Part shown: positions 1 through 8,847 of the stretch, one piece after another
How the letters are laid out: every line of letters starts with the position of its first letter
Numbering within the stretch: position 1 is the first letter of the stretch
Assembly: GCF_029945685.1 (NCBI RefSeq)
Contig: NZ_JAQSDA010000025.1
Span: 372,001-436,000 of the forward strand
Length of the DNA: 64,000 nucleotides
Direction: 5' to 3'
Source of the DNA: Polaromonas sp.
GTDB taxonomy: Bacteria; Pseudomonadota; Gammaproteobacteria; Burkholderiales; Burkholderiaceae_C
The notes under the pieces: model-generated
The model's input: only the letters and a program-made list of their open reading frames with translations
Database searches by the model: none
Told to the model about the DNA's origin: nothing
Made by a program: the position numbers and the translations under genes

Positions 1-231
1 CGTGATCTGCTTGCCCGAAATGGATGTGGAACTCACCCGCACGGCACCTTTCGCGCAGGCAATCCATTGTTCCGGTGGGTCGCCGCGGGCACAGATCAAC
101 TGGCCATCCTTGAAACGTTGGACGAATGCGCATCGAAGTATGTCGTGCCTGAGTGAGGGAGATAGGGATGAAAACCAGCGACCACCGTTGATGGCCTCTC
201 TTTCGTCTATCGTAAGAATGGGATCGTCCAT
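1..231 (-). CDS. Crp/Fnr-family regulator, N-terminal part (runs off window)
   Basis: An open frame begins at ATG 231 on the minus strand and continues without stop to the window edge (77 codons seen). The visible part reads MDDPILTIDEREAINGGRWF and then a segment with LSPSLRHDILRCA, a GQLICARGDPPEQW loop and GAVRVSS. This is the usual start of a cyclic-nucleotide-binding-fold (Crp/Fnr) regulator: a short helix, then the first beta strands of the jelly roll. The C-terminal helix-turn-helix would lie outside the window. It lies downstream of the acyl-CoA genes on the same strand, with a 132-base gap. Ligand and targets cannot be told. It could also be a stand-alone sensor domain. Confidence 0.7.
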   Translation of the reverse strand, partial: MDDPILTIDEREAINGGRWFSSLSPSLRHDILRCAFVQRFKDGQLICARGDPPEQWIACAKGAVRVSSTSISGKQIT

Positions 232-363
232 AGCCTGTCTTTTGGGTGACTCACAAAAGAGCTATTGTCACGCCAGCGACGGTGCCACAGACCTCCATCT
301 GTCGCCTCGGTGTCCCGGTCGCGCGCCGACTGCACAGGCACGGCCTGCGCTCGTGCGGCCGGC

Positions 364-1143
364 TCAATCGTAGGCCGGCGGCCGCTTTTCCAGAAAAGCC
401 GCAATGCCTTCCCCGCCATTGGGGTGGTGCAGGTTGCGCACAAAATGCCCGCGTTCGGCGTCCAGCTGCTGGCTCAGGGTGTTGCCCTGTGCGTCATTGA
501 TGAGTTCCTTGATGCTGGCCAGCACATTGGGCGCGCGTGTATTGAGCGTATCGGCCAGTTTCAGCGCCTCGTTGAGCGCATCACCGGCGGCAACGCTGCG
601 ATTGACCAGGCCCAGGGCGTGGAGCCGCGGTGCGCCTATTCGCTCGCCGCACATCAGAAGCTCCGCAACGAGCGTGCGCGGCAGGGCGCGGCCCAGCGCC
701 CAGCTGCCGCCGCCGTCAGGTGACAGCCCGACGTTGCTGTAGGCCATGACAAACACCGCGTTGTCTGCCGCAACCACGAAGTCGCAGGCCAGTGCGAGTG
801 AAAACCCGGCGCCGGCAGCGGCGCCCTCGACCGCAGCAATCACCGGTTTCGGGAAGGTGCGTATCGAGTCGATCCAGCTGTGCAGGCCGCTGATGCTCTG
901 GACCTGCACCTCCGGCGGCTGTTGTCGGTTGCCCTGCAGTCGATGCAGGTTGCCGCCAGCGCAGAAGTTTGCGCCCTCGCCGGTGATCACCACGCTACGG
1001 ATGTCGGGGTTGTTCTCGGCCGCGTTGAGCGCTTCCACGCCCGCGGCATAGATTTCCGGGCTCAGCGCATTCTTGAATTCCGGGTTGCTCAGGGTCAGCA
1101 CCAGGGTGGCGCCGTCGCTGGTGCTTTTAAGTGCGCCTGCCAT
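364..1143 (-). CDS. Enoyl-CoA hydratase family; probable oxepin-CoA hydrolase, alternative type
   Basis: 259 residues, full length for the crotonase (enoyl-CoA hydratase/isomerase) superfamily. The two oxyanion-hole segments are visible: ANFCAGGNL near residues 59-67 and AVEGAAAGAGFSLALACD near 104-121. The ending GIAAFLEKRPPAY is typical of crotonases. The pattern LSNPEFKNALSPEIYAAG and the VGLSPDGGGSW stretch resemble the group annotated in Burkholderiales as alternative oxepin-CoA hydrolase, acting in aerobic phenylacetate degradation in the cytosol. A general enoyl-CoA hydratase (PaaF/PaaG-like) is the alternative. The upstream gene on the same strand is a PaaH-like dehydrogenase, which fits a phenylacetate or beta-oxidation unit. 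Superfamily assignment is firm; substrate is inference. Confidence 0.85.
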   Translation of the reverse strand: MAGALKSTSDGATLVLTLSNPEFKNALSPEIYAAGVEALNAAENNPDIRSVVITGEGANFCAGGNLHRLQGNRQQPPEVQVQSISGLHSWIDSIRTFPKPVIAAVEGAAAGAGFSLALACDFVVAADNAVFVMAYSNVGLSPDGGGSWALGRALPRTLVAELLMCGERIGAPRLHALGLVNRSVAAGDALNEALKLADTLNTRAPNVLASIKELINDAQGNTLSQQLDAERGHFVRNLHHPNGGEGIAAFLEKRPPAYD

Positions 1144-1202
1144 GTCAGTTTTTCCAGTTCAGCGAAATAGGGAACAAGCAGGAAGCGTGGTCTCGTGCAA
1201 AC

Positions 1203-1293
1203 GGGGGCCGTGGATCCGGCTTCGCCGGTCCACAGGCGCCGCCCCTTCGAGGAGGGAAGGCGCTACACGCAGTGAGCGTCCGACGGGGGGGAG
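1203..1293 (-). repeat. Dispersed repeat, family B, copy 1 (inverted)
   Basis: Read on the minus strand this stretch aligns with 58942-59035: a run of C, a GC-rich centre, a CTCGA.GGGG turn, then GCGCCTG.GGAC.GGC.AAGCC.GATCC.CGGCCCC. It fills the gap between the crotonase gene and the stop codon of the dehydrogenase gene. A shorter copy lies at 14918-14965. The match was found by eye. Confidence 0.6.
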
Positions 1294-2814
1294 TCATGAC
1301 TCTTCGTGCATCAGACTCAGGCCGATCGCACCGCGGCGACGCAGCCACGGAGAAGGGCGGTAACGCGGATCGCCGTAAACAGTCTGCATGTTGAACAGCA
1401 CTTCGAGGACGTTGGTGGGGCCGTAACGGTCGCCCATGGCGAGTGGGCCCATCGGATAGCCCAATCCCAGCGTGACGGCGGTTTCCAGGTCTTTGGGGCT
1501 GCAGATGCCCTGCTGGCAGATGTCGCTGGCGATGTTGACGATGGCGGCCACCACCCGTTGAGTGACAAAGCCGCCGCTGTCGCGAATCACGCTGACGGCC
1601 TTGCCGTCGCGCGCAAACAGCGCGTGCGCGGCGTCACGCATGTCGCTGCGGGTTGCCGGGTTGGTCGCCAGCACGCGGCGCTTGCAGGCTGCGTCGTCGA
1701 TCAGCATGTCGATGCCCACCGTGCGCGCCGGGTCGAGTCGCTCGACCACAGCCACGGTGGTGATGTCAAAGCCCAGGGGCGCGACCAGCACGAGTGCATT
1801 CATCGAAGGTGATGCACCGGTCTCGATGCTGGCGCCTAGGTTCTTGAGCAATTGCAGCAGCTCCGACCTGCGCGCCGACCGAGGTGACACCCAGACCGGC
1901 GGCATCTCGGCGACCAAAGGCACAGGCGGCTCTGCAGGGGTTTGCGCGACGCCGTCTGGGTACTGGTAAAAGCCTTCGCCGGTCTTGCGGCCCAGCAGGC
2001 CACCGGCCAGACGCTGTGCGGTAATCACGCTTGGCCGGTAGCGCGGTTCCTCGTAGTACTGGTGGTACACCGACTCCATCACAGGGTGGGAGACATCCAG
2101 CGCCGTCAGGTCCATCAGTTCAAACGGCCCGAGTTTGAAGCCGGCCTGGTCCTTGAGGATGCGGTCAATGGTGGCGAAATCGGCAATGCCCTCACTGACA
2201 ATGCGCAGGGCCTCGGTGCCATAGGCCCGACCGGCGTGGTTGACGATGAAGCCCGGCGTATCCAGGGCCTGCACCGGCGTGTGCCCCATCTGCCGGGCGT
2301 AGTCCGCCAGCGCGCTGCAGGTTGCGGCGTCCGTCTTGAGTCCGGCAATCACCTCGACCACCTTCATCAGGGGAACAGGGTTGAAAAAATGATAGCCAGC
2401 GAATCGCCCCGGGTGCTTGAGTCCGGCGGCAATCGCCGTGATGGACAGCGAGGACGTGTTGCTGACAAGGATGGTTTGCCCGGAAACAACACTTTCCAGT
2501 GACAAAAACAGTGACTTCTTCACATCCAGACGTTCTACAACCGCTTCGATCACAAGGTCACAATCGGCCAGATCGTCCAGGGTTTCCGCCCGAAGCAGGC
2601 GGGCTTTGTGGGCGCTGGCCAGTGCGCCATCGATGCGGCCCTTGTTCACCAGCTTGTCCCACTGCCCTGCCAGCGCGTCGCGTGCCTTGTCGGCTGCACC
2701 CGGCTGGGTATCGAACAGCTTGACTGTGCTGCCCGCCTGAGCCGCGATTTGTGCAATGCCCCGGCCCATGGCGCCTGTGCCAACCAGGCCTACAGTTTGA
2801 TATAGAGGTTTCAT
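1294..2814 (-). CDS. paaH: 3-hydroxyacyl-CoA dehydrogenase PaaH-like
   Basis: 506 residues. The N terminus carries a Rossmann dinucleotide site, GLVGTGAMGRGIAQIAAQAG (residues 9-28), then LFD for NAD binding. The catalytic-type stretch GYHFFNPVPLMKVVEVI and a C-terminal 3HCDH domain (GFIVNHAGRAYGTEAL, LMDLTALDVSHPV) follow. A second 3HCDH-like module fills the rest (GFVTQRVVAAIVNIAS, TLGLGYPMGPL). This two-module length is that of PaaH/PaaC, which oxidises 3-hydroxyadipyl-CoA to 3-oxoadipyl-CoA in phenylacetate degradation. The crotonase downstream supports this. A fatty-acid beta-oxidation role is possible because the rest of the paa cluster is not in the window. Confidence 0.88.
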   Translation of the reverse strand: MKPLYQTVGLVGTGAMGRGIAQIAAQAGSTVKLFDTQPGAADKARDALAGQWDKLVNKGRIDGALASAHKARLLRAETLDDLADCDLVIEAVVERLDVKKSLFLSLESVVSGQTILVSNTSSLSITAIAAGLKHPGRFAGYHFFNPVPLMKVVEVIAGLKTDAATCSALADYARQMGHTPVQALDTPGFIVNHAGRAYGTEALRIVSEGIADFATIDRILKDQAGFKLGPFELMDLTALDVSHPVMESVYHQYYEEPRYRPSVITAQRLAGGLLGRKTGEGFYQYPDGVAQTPAEPPVPLVAEMPPVWVSPRSARRSELLQLLKNLGASIETGASPSMNALVLVAPLGFDITTVAVVERLDPARTVGIDMLIDDAACKRRVLATNPATRSDMRDAAHALFARDGKAVSVIRDSGGFVTQRVVAAIVNIASDICQQGICSPKDLETAVTLGLGYPMGPLAMGDRYGPTNVLEVLFNMQTVYGDPRYRPSPWLRRRGAIGLSLMHEES

Positions 2815-3073
2815 GGAAAAGTATTATCCAGCAGCCCGGACCGCATCCGGCGCCCGGCTGGAGGGGCGCATGCACGCCCTGCGCCGTTTGCGTGCTCCCG
2901 TAGCGCCGGTTAGACTTGCGCGTCGGGTTCATCCGCGACGGTTCAGGGGTGCGGGCTGCAGGGGCCAGGCGGCTCGGCTCAGCGCCTGAAGGGCATGGGG
3001 CGTTGTCTCTTTTTCGTCCCAGCGACCGCTGTCTGCGCCTCCCGTATGTGCCGGACATGCCAGAATCAGCCAA

Positions 3074-4852
3074 GTGAATACCTTTATGCACCCACTCAAG
3101 CGCCATGCCCTTCTGACCGGGGGCTTGTGGCTGTGTCTGTCGGCGGGTGCTTTGGCGGTCACACTCGGGCCCAGCACCCGCTCAGCCGTGCTGGGTCAGC
3201 CGCTCGATCTTTCCATGCAACTCATGCTTGACGCCGGTGAAGACCCGCAGGCCCTGTGTCTTGAAGCCGATGTTTTCTATGTGGACAAGCCGCTCGACAA
3301 GGCCAGTGTCCGGATAAGCCCTGAAAAGGCTTCCGGCGCGCAGGACTGGCTGGTCCATGTCCGCTCTGCGATACCCGTCGAAGGACCCGTGGTCACCGTG
3401 CATCTGCGTGCCGGGTGCGTACAAAAGACCATGCGTCGCTATGTGGTGCTGGCGGCGGCCAAACCGCGCGCGATGGGCGCCAGTGTGCAAACCGCGCTGG
3501 CGGCGGCAGATCAGCAGCCACTGCCTGCGGGCCTGCCTCCGGCACAGTCAGCGTTGGGCGGCGCGACAGAGAGCAACAAGGTCCAGACGCTGGAAGCCGA
3601 AGTTCGCCAATTGCGCGCCGACATGATGCGCAACGAGGCGGCGCTGGCCGAAAGCCGGCACCAGCTCGAGCAGGCCGAGAGCGCGCGATTTGGCAAGGTG
3701 GTTGTGTATGGCCTGGCAGCACTTTTTTCCATCGCAGTCATGGGGCTGCTCTTTCTGCTGTACCTGCGCTCCACCGCTCGGGCGGAGCGCACCGGTCCGT
3801 CCCCGGAACACAGCAATTTCAGCCCGGAATCCGTCTTCTCGACGGGCGTGACGCTGGCAACTGCAAGCCGGTCCGCCAAGCTCGAGGTCAATGAATCCCT
3901 GTTCGACGGGCTGAAGCGTGCATCCCGCTCTCCAGAGAGCGAGTCGATCCCGTCGCTGCCGCAGCGCGACCGGCCCCGCTTTTCGGTCAGCGTGCCTTTC
4001 GTGCCCCGTACCGTCAAGGTTCCGGAACTGTTCGATCTTCAGCAGCAGGTGGAATTTTTCAGTTCCCTGGGGCAGCAGGACAAGGCCATTGCGCTGCTTC
4101 GCAAGCACCTGGTTGACAACGTCAAAACCAGTGCGCTGGTTTATCTGGACCTGCTCGATCTCTACCACCAGGTTGGCAATAGGCAGGACTATGAAGACTT
4201 GCGTGACGATGTCAACAAGGTCTTCAACGCCCGGGCCCTGCCTTTTGACCGTTACACAGCCACCAGTGCCGGGGGCGCCGCCTATGCTGCCATTTTGTTG
4301 CGGATTCAGGCCGCCTGGCCGACGCGGCAGGTCTTCAAGATCATTGAAGAGGCCCTGTTCAGGGAGCCGGGGGAGGGCGCCGAGGTGCTGGCCCTGGAGG
4401 AGTACCGCGAACTGCTGCTGCTGTATGCCGTGGGCCGCGAAATCATCGACCTTGAATCGGGCACGGCAAGCGGTCGCGGCGACACCCAATGGCCCGATCT
4501 TGCAATGCAGCCGAGGTCCTCACCGCGACTGGGTCTGGACATCGACCTGACCCAACTGGCTGGCGGTAGCGACAGCAAGCCTGCAGGCAACCGGGCAACG
4601 GCCACGACCTCAGCGGCGGGGCGAGGTGCCCGAACGGAAAGTGCGCGTACCGATTCCGCCTCCAGCCTTGCGGAGCTGCTGCATGCGGCACGGCGCAGGG
4701 ACAGCCAGCGTACCGGAGCTGCAGCCCTGGCCTCACCGCTGTCCATTGCGCCCAACTCCGTGAGGCCGACAGGGCTGGATTCGCTGGTGGACTTTGACGA
4801 CTACGACACCGGCTACCGCCCCGACGACTTCGACAAGTCCAGCAGATCCTGA
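3074..4852 (+). CDS. FimV-like inner-membrane protein, tandem paralogue 1
   Basis: 592 residues from GTG 3074 (ATG 3086 also possible). Order seen: signal sequence (about 1-29, ending ALAVTLG), a beta-rich FimV-N-like domain (30-130, with CLEADVFY, RISPEKA, GPVVTVHLRAGC and RRYVVLA), a low-complexity linker, a coiled coil (about 168-204), one membrane helix (about 207-231), a disordered stretch, then a cytoplasmic TPR-like domain (about 317-460: ELFDLQQQVEFFSSLGQQDKA and following). FimV/HubP proteins organise type IV pili and polar structures and bind peptidoglycan through LysM; I see no clear LysM here, and it is shorter than usual FimV. The next gene is a paralogue with the same order. Exact role is unknown. 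Confidence 0.72.
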   Translation: MNTFMHPLKRHALLTGGLWLCLSAGALAVTLGPSTRSAVLGQPLDLSMQLMLDAGEDPQALCLEADVFYVDKPLDKASVRISPEKASGAQDWLVHVRSAIPVEGPVVTVHLRAGCVQKTMRRYVVLAAAKPRAMGASVQTALAAADQQPLPAGLPPAQSALGGATESNKVQTLEAEVRQLRADMMRNEAALAESRHQLEQAESARFGKVVVYGLAALFSIAVMGLLFLLYLRSTARAERTGPSPEHSNFSPESVFSTGVTLATASRSAKLEVNESLFDGLKRASRSPESESIPSLPQRDRPRFSVSVPFVPRTVKVPELFDLQQQVEFFSSLGQQDKAIALLRKHLVDNVKTSALVYLDLLDLYHQVGNRQDYEDLRDDVNKVFNARALPFDRYTATSAGGAAYAAILLRIQAAWPTRQVFKIIEEALFREPGEGAEVLALEEYRELLLLYAVGREIIDLESGTASGRGDTQWPDLAMQPRSSPRLGLDIDLTQLAGGSDSKPAGNRATATTSAAGRGARTESARTDSASSLAELLHAARRRDSQRTGAAALASPLSIAPNSVRPTGLDSLVDFDDYDTGYRPDDFDKSSRS

Positions 4853-4978
4853 AGAGTATTGCTGCTGGCCAGCCAACCGGGCCTGCAGGGCCGGCAGGGC
4901 CGGCACGGGGCCGGAGTTTCCTTAGCCTTCACCATCCGTTCCTGGCACCCTCCAACGGACCGCCTGCCGTCTTGCGTT

Positions 4979-7069
4979 GTGTCAAAATGTAAGCATGCAT
5001 ACTTTTTTATTCACCCCTTGAGACCTTCCCGGTTCCTGCTGGCGGTGATGCTGGGATGCTGGATGACGAGCGGGATGGCCATTTCGCTGGGTCGCAGCCA
5101 GGGAGCCGTCTTTGTGGGGAGAGCCCTGGACATCTCCATCCAGGCGGTACTCGACGGCACCGAGAACTCAGCCACCTCCTGCCTGGCCGCCGAGGTGTTT
5201 TATGCAGATAGCCGGGTGGAAAGTTCCCGGGTCCGTATTTCCCTGGCGAAGGCCGGCCCCGGCCGGGAAGCCCTGATCCGCGTACGGACCTCCGCTGTGG
5301 TGGACGAGCCAGTGGTGACGGTGCTTGTACGTGCCGGCTGCGGCTCACCGATGGAAAGGCGTTATGTCCTGCTGGCCGACCTGGCGCCCCAGCAGGCGAG
5401 CGCCGTTGCTGGGAGCCCGCCGGTGTTGTCCCCCGAGCGTGACGCGCTGCTCCCCCTTCCTGTGGGAGCCCCGCCGGTGTCTGCTGTTGTGAAGCCAGGT
5501 CCGTCGACCAGCCGTCTCCGGCAGCAAGTCAGGCGCGATGCAGACCCCGCAGCACCGCTTCCGGCAAGGTCAGTAATCCGGGTGCCTGGAAAACCTGCTG
5601 CGCGACTCACACTCGAGCCGCTGGATCTCCTGCTGGAATTGCCCCCGCAACTCAAGGCTTCCCGGGAACTGCTGAGCTTGCCAACGGTCAGCATCGAGCA
5701 ACGCGCCATGGCAGCAGCCATGTGGAAAGCCCTGACCGCGGAACCTGGCGACGTTCTCCGGGATGCTGAAAAGATGAATGCGATGGCGTCGGACCTGCTG
5801 CGCCTGAGCGCCGAGACCCGGGTCCACCGGGAGGCACTGGTCGCTCTCAAGGGTCAAATGCAACAGCAGGACGTCGCGAGGGCCTGGGTCTATGCAGGCA
5901 TTGCCGTGCTGAGCCTGGCTCTCCTCATCGCGGCCTATGTGTTGCGGTGGCGCCGCGCCGCGTTGCGGATGGACGAACCCGATGGACCCTGGTGGCGCAG
6001 TAAAAAGCCTGGCGAGGGGAAATGGTTTGCCCGGGACACCGGCGCCTATGCCAATGATCGTGCGGACAGCATTCCGGTGGACAGTGATCTGCTGTACCTG
6101 GCACCGCAGGAACGGCAGGAGAGCGCGCCACGCCAAGGCGATGCGCCTTTGCCGCCAGCGCGAAGGGCCACTGCCGGCCCCCTGTCTCCCGTGTCCCGCC
6201 GCGACAGGATGGATTTCGCGCTGAGCATGCCCCACACGCCTCGTCCCGTCAAAGCCGAAGAACTCTTCGATGTCCAGCACCAGGCTGAATTTTTCATCTC
6301 CATTGGAAAGCCCGAACAGGCCGTGGCCGTGCTGCGCAGTCATGTGTCCGAGGAGGTTCAAACCAGCGCGCTGGTTTATCTGGACCTGTTCAGCCTCTAC
6401 CACCAGCTCAAGCGCCGCGAGGACTTCGAGGCCTTGCGCGTGGAATTCAACCGGCTGTTCAATGCCGACTTGCCTGCGTTCGAGTCGTACTCGGGCACCG
6501 GTCCGGGTCTGGAGGCCTACCAGGCGGCCTTGTCCCGCATCGTCGCGTTATGGCCGACGCCCAAGGTCCTGGAAGTGATCGAAGAGTCCGTGTTCCGCAA
6601 GCCGGGGTCTCGTGCGGAAGCCTTTGGCCTGGAAGCCTATCGCGAACTGCTTTTTCTCTACGGTATCGCCAAGGAGATCGTCCATTCCCAGCCTGCTGCG
6701 GGGGAGAGCCTGCTGGATTTTGATCTTCCTTCCCTGCCGGACGCCGACCCGACTGGCCTGGCCCAACGGCGCGTGCCGGCGGAGCTTGCCGGTCGTACGG
6801 CGATCCAGCCGCTTTCGGCAGCGTCTGGCGGCGAGCGCGAGGCGGCTTTCCCGTCCTTGCGTGCCGACACCGCCCTGGACATCGATCTGGGCACACTGGA
6901 GGCCGACAGGCCCCACCTGACAGCAGGATTCCCTGCCGGCCTTGCCCCCCCACTGAAAACGGCTGTTCCGGCGGCCCTGACGGATGCATTTGGCGATTTC
7001 AACCTGATCGACTTCGAAGTGTCGGGGTCCTCAGGCTCGCCTGCGGCGGTCAGGCCGGCAAAAATGTAG
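4979..7069 (+). CDS. FimV-like inner-membrane protein, tandem paralogue 2
   Basis: The frame is open from 4859. I place the start at GTG 4979 because the following FFIHPLRPSRFLLAVMLG aligns with the start of the gene before it; TTG 5012 or ATG 5048 are alternatives. About 696 residues. It repeats the architecture of its neighbour: signal sequence ending SGMAISLG, an N-terminal domain with CLAAEVFYADSRV, EPVVTVLVRAGC and RRYVLLA, a long Pro/Ala linker, one membrane helix (WVYAGIAVLSLALLIAAYVL), and a cytoplasmic domain starting KAEELFDVQHQAEFFISIGK. The two cytoplasmic domains are clearly homologous (SALVYLDL.SLYHQ). The tail is an acidic linker ending in FNLIDFEV. Likely a duplication product; function is inferred only from FimV-like layout. 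Confidence 0.72.
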   Translation: MSKCKHAYFFIHPLRPSRFLLAVMLGCWMTSGMAISLGRSQGAVFVGRALDISIQAVLDGTENSATSCLAAEVFYADSRVESSRVRISLAKAGPGREALIRVRTSAVVDEPVVTVLVRAGCGSPMERRYVLLADLAPQQASAVAGSPPVLSPERDALLPLPVGAPPVSAVVKPGPSTSRLRQQVRRDADPAAPLPARSVIRVPGKPAARLTLEPLDLLLELPPQLKASRELLSLPTVSIEQRAMAAAMWKALTAEPGDVLRDAEKMNAMASDLLRLSAETRVHREALVALKGQMQQQDVARAWVYAGIAVLSLALLIAAYVLRWRRAALRMDEPDGPWWRSKKPGEGKWFARDTGAYANDRADSIPVDSDLLYLAPQERQESAPRQGDAPLPPARRATAGPLSPVSRRDRMDFALSMPHTPRPVKAEELFDVQHQAEFFISIGKPEQAVAVLRSHVSEEVQTSALVYLDLFSLYHQLKRREDFEALRVEFNRLFNADLPAFESYSGTGPGLEAYQAALSRIVALWPTPKVLEVIEESVFRKPGSRAEAFGLEAYRELLFLYGIAKEIVHSQPAAGESLLDFDLPSLPDADPTGLAQRRVPAELAGRTAIQPLSAASGGEREAAFPSLRADTALDIDLGTLEADRPHLTAGFPAGLAPPLKTAVPAALTDAFGDFNLIDFEVSGSSGSPAAVRPAKM

Positions 7070-7099
7070 GACCCGGTGGCGGGCTGGATGAACGTCGGA

Positions 7100-8107
7100 T
7101 CAGCGGCGTACCTGCAGCGCCCCGGGGTTCACGATATTGGTGGGCGTGCCCTTGATGAAGTTGACCACGTTGTCAAAGGCAGAGCTGAAATACATTTCGT
7201 AGCTTTCCTGCTCCACATAGCCGATATGCGGCGTGCAGATGCAGTTTTCGAGGCGCAGCAAGGCATGGCCCTGCAGGATGGGTTCGGACTCGAACACATC
7301 GACGGCCGCCAGTCCCGGGCGCCCGCGGTTCAGGCTGGCGATCAGAGCTTCGGGTTCGATCAGCTCGGCGCGTGAAGTGTTGACCAGCACCGACGAGGTT
7401 TTCATCTGCGCCAGGTCTTCCAGTGTCACCGCGCCGCGTGTGTCGTCCTGCAGCCGCAGGTGCAGGCTGAGCACATCACTGTCCCGAAAAAACTCACCTT
7501 TGGAAAGGGCCACCTCATAACCGTCGGCCTGGGCGCGCGCCCGCGAAGCCTGGCTGCCCCAGACCAGGACGCGCATGCCGAAAGCGCGGCCATATCCGGC
7601 AACAATCTGGCCGATCTTGCCGTAGCTCCAGATGCCCAGGGTCTTGCCCTTGAGTACCGAGCCAATGCCGAAGTTGGCCGGCATCGAGGCATTTTTCAGG
7701 CCGGCCTGCTGCCACGCGCCATGTTTGAGGTGCGAGACATAGTGCGGAATCCGGCGCATCGCGGCCATGATCAGGGCCCAGGTGAGTTCTGCCGGCGCGG
7801 TCGGGGAGCCGATGCCCTCGGCCACGACAATGCCGCGTTCGGTGCAGGCGCCGACGTCGACATGGCTGCCGACCCGGCCGGTCTGGGCAATCATCTTGAG
7901 TTTGGGGAGTTTCTCGATCAGCTGGCGCGGCAAATGCGTCCGTTCGCGGATCAGCACGATCACATCGGCATCCTTGAGTCGTACCGAGAGCTGGCCTATG
8001 CCCTTGACGGTGTTGGTGTAGACCTTGGCCTGGTAGGCGTCGAGTTTTGCGGCACAGGCGAGTTTGCGCACCGCATCCTGGTAGTCGTCAAGGATCACAA
8101 TATTCAT
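7100..8107 (-). CDS. D-isomer-specific 2-hydroxyacid dehydrogenase family protein
   Basis: 335 residues from ATG 8107 (MNIVILDDYQDAV). Longer open-frame extensions upstream lack family similarity. Known family role: NAD(P)-dependent reduction or oxidation of 2-oxo/2-hydroxy acids in the cytosol. Visible are the N-terminal substrate domain, a Rossmann nucleotide site (GKTLGIWSYGKIGQIVAGYG), the catalytic Arg in NTSRAELI, the Glu in DVFESEP and the His in CTPHIGYVE. The nucleotide loop reads G-I-W-S-Y-G where G-x-x-G-x-G is usual, so one glycine is replaced by Ser. It converges with the FimV-like pair. Substrate is not predictable. Confidence 0.88.
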   Translation of the reverse strand: MNIVILDDYQDAVRKLACAAKLDAYQAKVYTNTVKGIGQLSVRLKDADVIVLIRERTHLPRQLIEKLPKLKMIAQTGRVGSHVDVGACTERGIVVAEGIGSPTAPAELTWALIMAAMRRIPHYVSHLKHGAWQQAGLKNASMPANFGIGSVLKGKTLGIWSYGKIGQIVAGYGRAFGMRVLVWGSQASRARAQADGYEVALSKGEFFRDSDVLSLHLRLQDDTRGAVTLEDLAQMKTSSVLVNTSRAELIEPEALIASLNRGRPGLAAVDVFESEPILQGHALLRLENCICTPHIGYVEQESYEMYFSSAFDNVVNFIKGTPTNIVNPGALQVRR

Positions 8108-8298
8108 GCCGATATTGTGCCTGCAAGTTTCCCCCTCCGAGACGCTGCGCGCACAGGAACGGCAAGCCGTCCGAAAGGAAAGCAGCGTCCCTCGCGCTTG
8201 CTGGCCGCCGCGCGGCAGCAAGCGCCGCAAGGGTTCTTGCCTGCCTGTCCAGGACGGAACCAAGGACGGCAGGCCCACCGCCCGACGGTCGTGTTTTT

Positions 8299-8697
8299 TC
8301 AGGCCACCTGGACCGCGGTCTCTCGTTGGGCCATGCGATCGAGCTCGGCGCAGACATCGGCCATACGGCCCGAAATGACCATGCGCCCGGCGCAGGAGGG
8401 GCTCACGCCGGCCTCGAATTCGCGGACGATTTTCAGTCGGCGCGGCGACGTGGCCTTGACCACGGTTTGACACGGCTTGTGGCCTGTCATCGACGCCGGG
8501 CGGGCACCGGCGGCAGTGTTTTTGAGGGCCGCTGGCAACTCGCCCGTCGCCTGGCGGCGTGACACCGTGACAAATCCGGGCAAGGGGGGCGCTGGCCGGG
8601 CCGGCCGCAGCAAGGCGGCAAGCGCCTGTAGTGGTGAGCGCAGCAAGGACAGAAGGGGTGAGAGAGCGGGTGAACGTGAAAGAACGGCGATTCCCAT
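8299..8697 (-). CDS. Hypothetical protein downstream of lexA
   Basis: 132 residues from ATG 8697, chosen because GGAG lies seven bases upstream. The first part is Leu/Arg/Pro-rich (SRSPALSPLLSLLRSPLQAL). The C-terminal half looks structured: TVVKATSPRRLKIVREFEAG, then SPSCAGRMVISGRMADVCAE, LDRMAQRE. I do not recognise a family. It follows lexA on the same strand with about 150 bases between, so it could be transcribed with lexA and be part of the SOS response, like the lexA-linked genes of other proteobacteria. This is inference; there is no SulA-like motif that I can identify. Confidence 0.6.
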   Translation of the reverse strand: MGIAVLSRSPALSPLLSLLRSPLQALAALLRPARPAPPLPGFVTVSRRQATGELPAALKNTAAGARPASMTGHKPCQTVVKATSPRRLKIVREFEAGVSPSCAGRMVISGRMADVCAELDRMAQRETAVQVA

Positions 8698-8847
8698 GAG
8701 AACTCCAGAAGTAGAGGTAAACACAGGCAGGATTGAAAACTGAACAACCGCCGCACCAGGGTGTTGGTCCACGCGACCAAACGCCCGCCACCTGTTGCAC
8801 GGAAAAAATGGGGCGCAGTCCCTGCATGGGTACTGCCCGGACCACGG

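Noticed and set aside
8197..8222. Strong hairpin CTTGCTG...CAGCAAG
   Set aside because: No T-run on either side and GC-rich setting; terminator role not supported.
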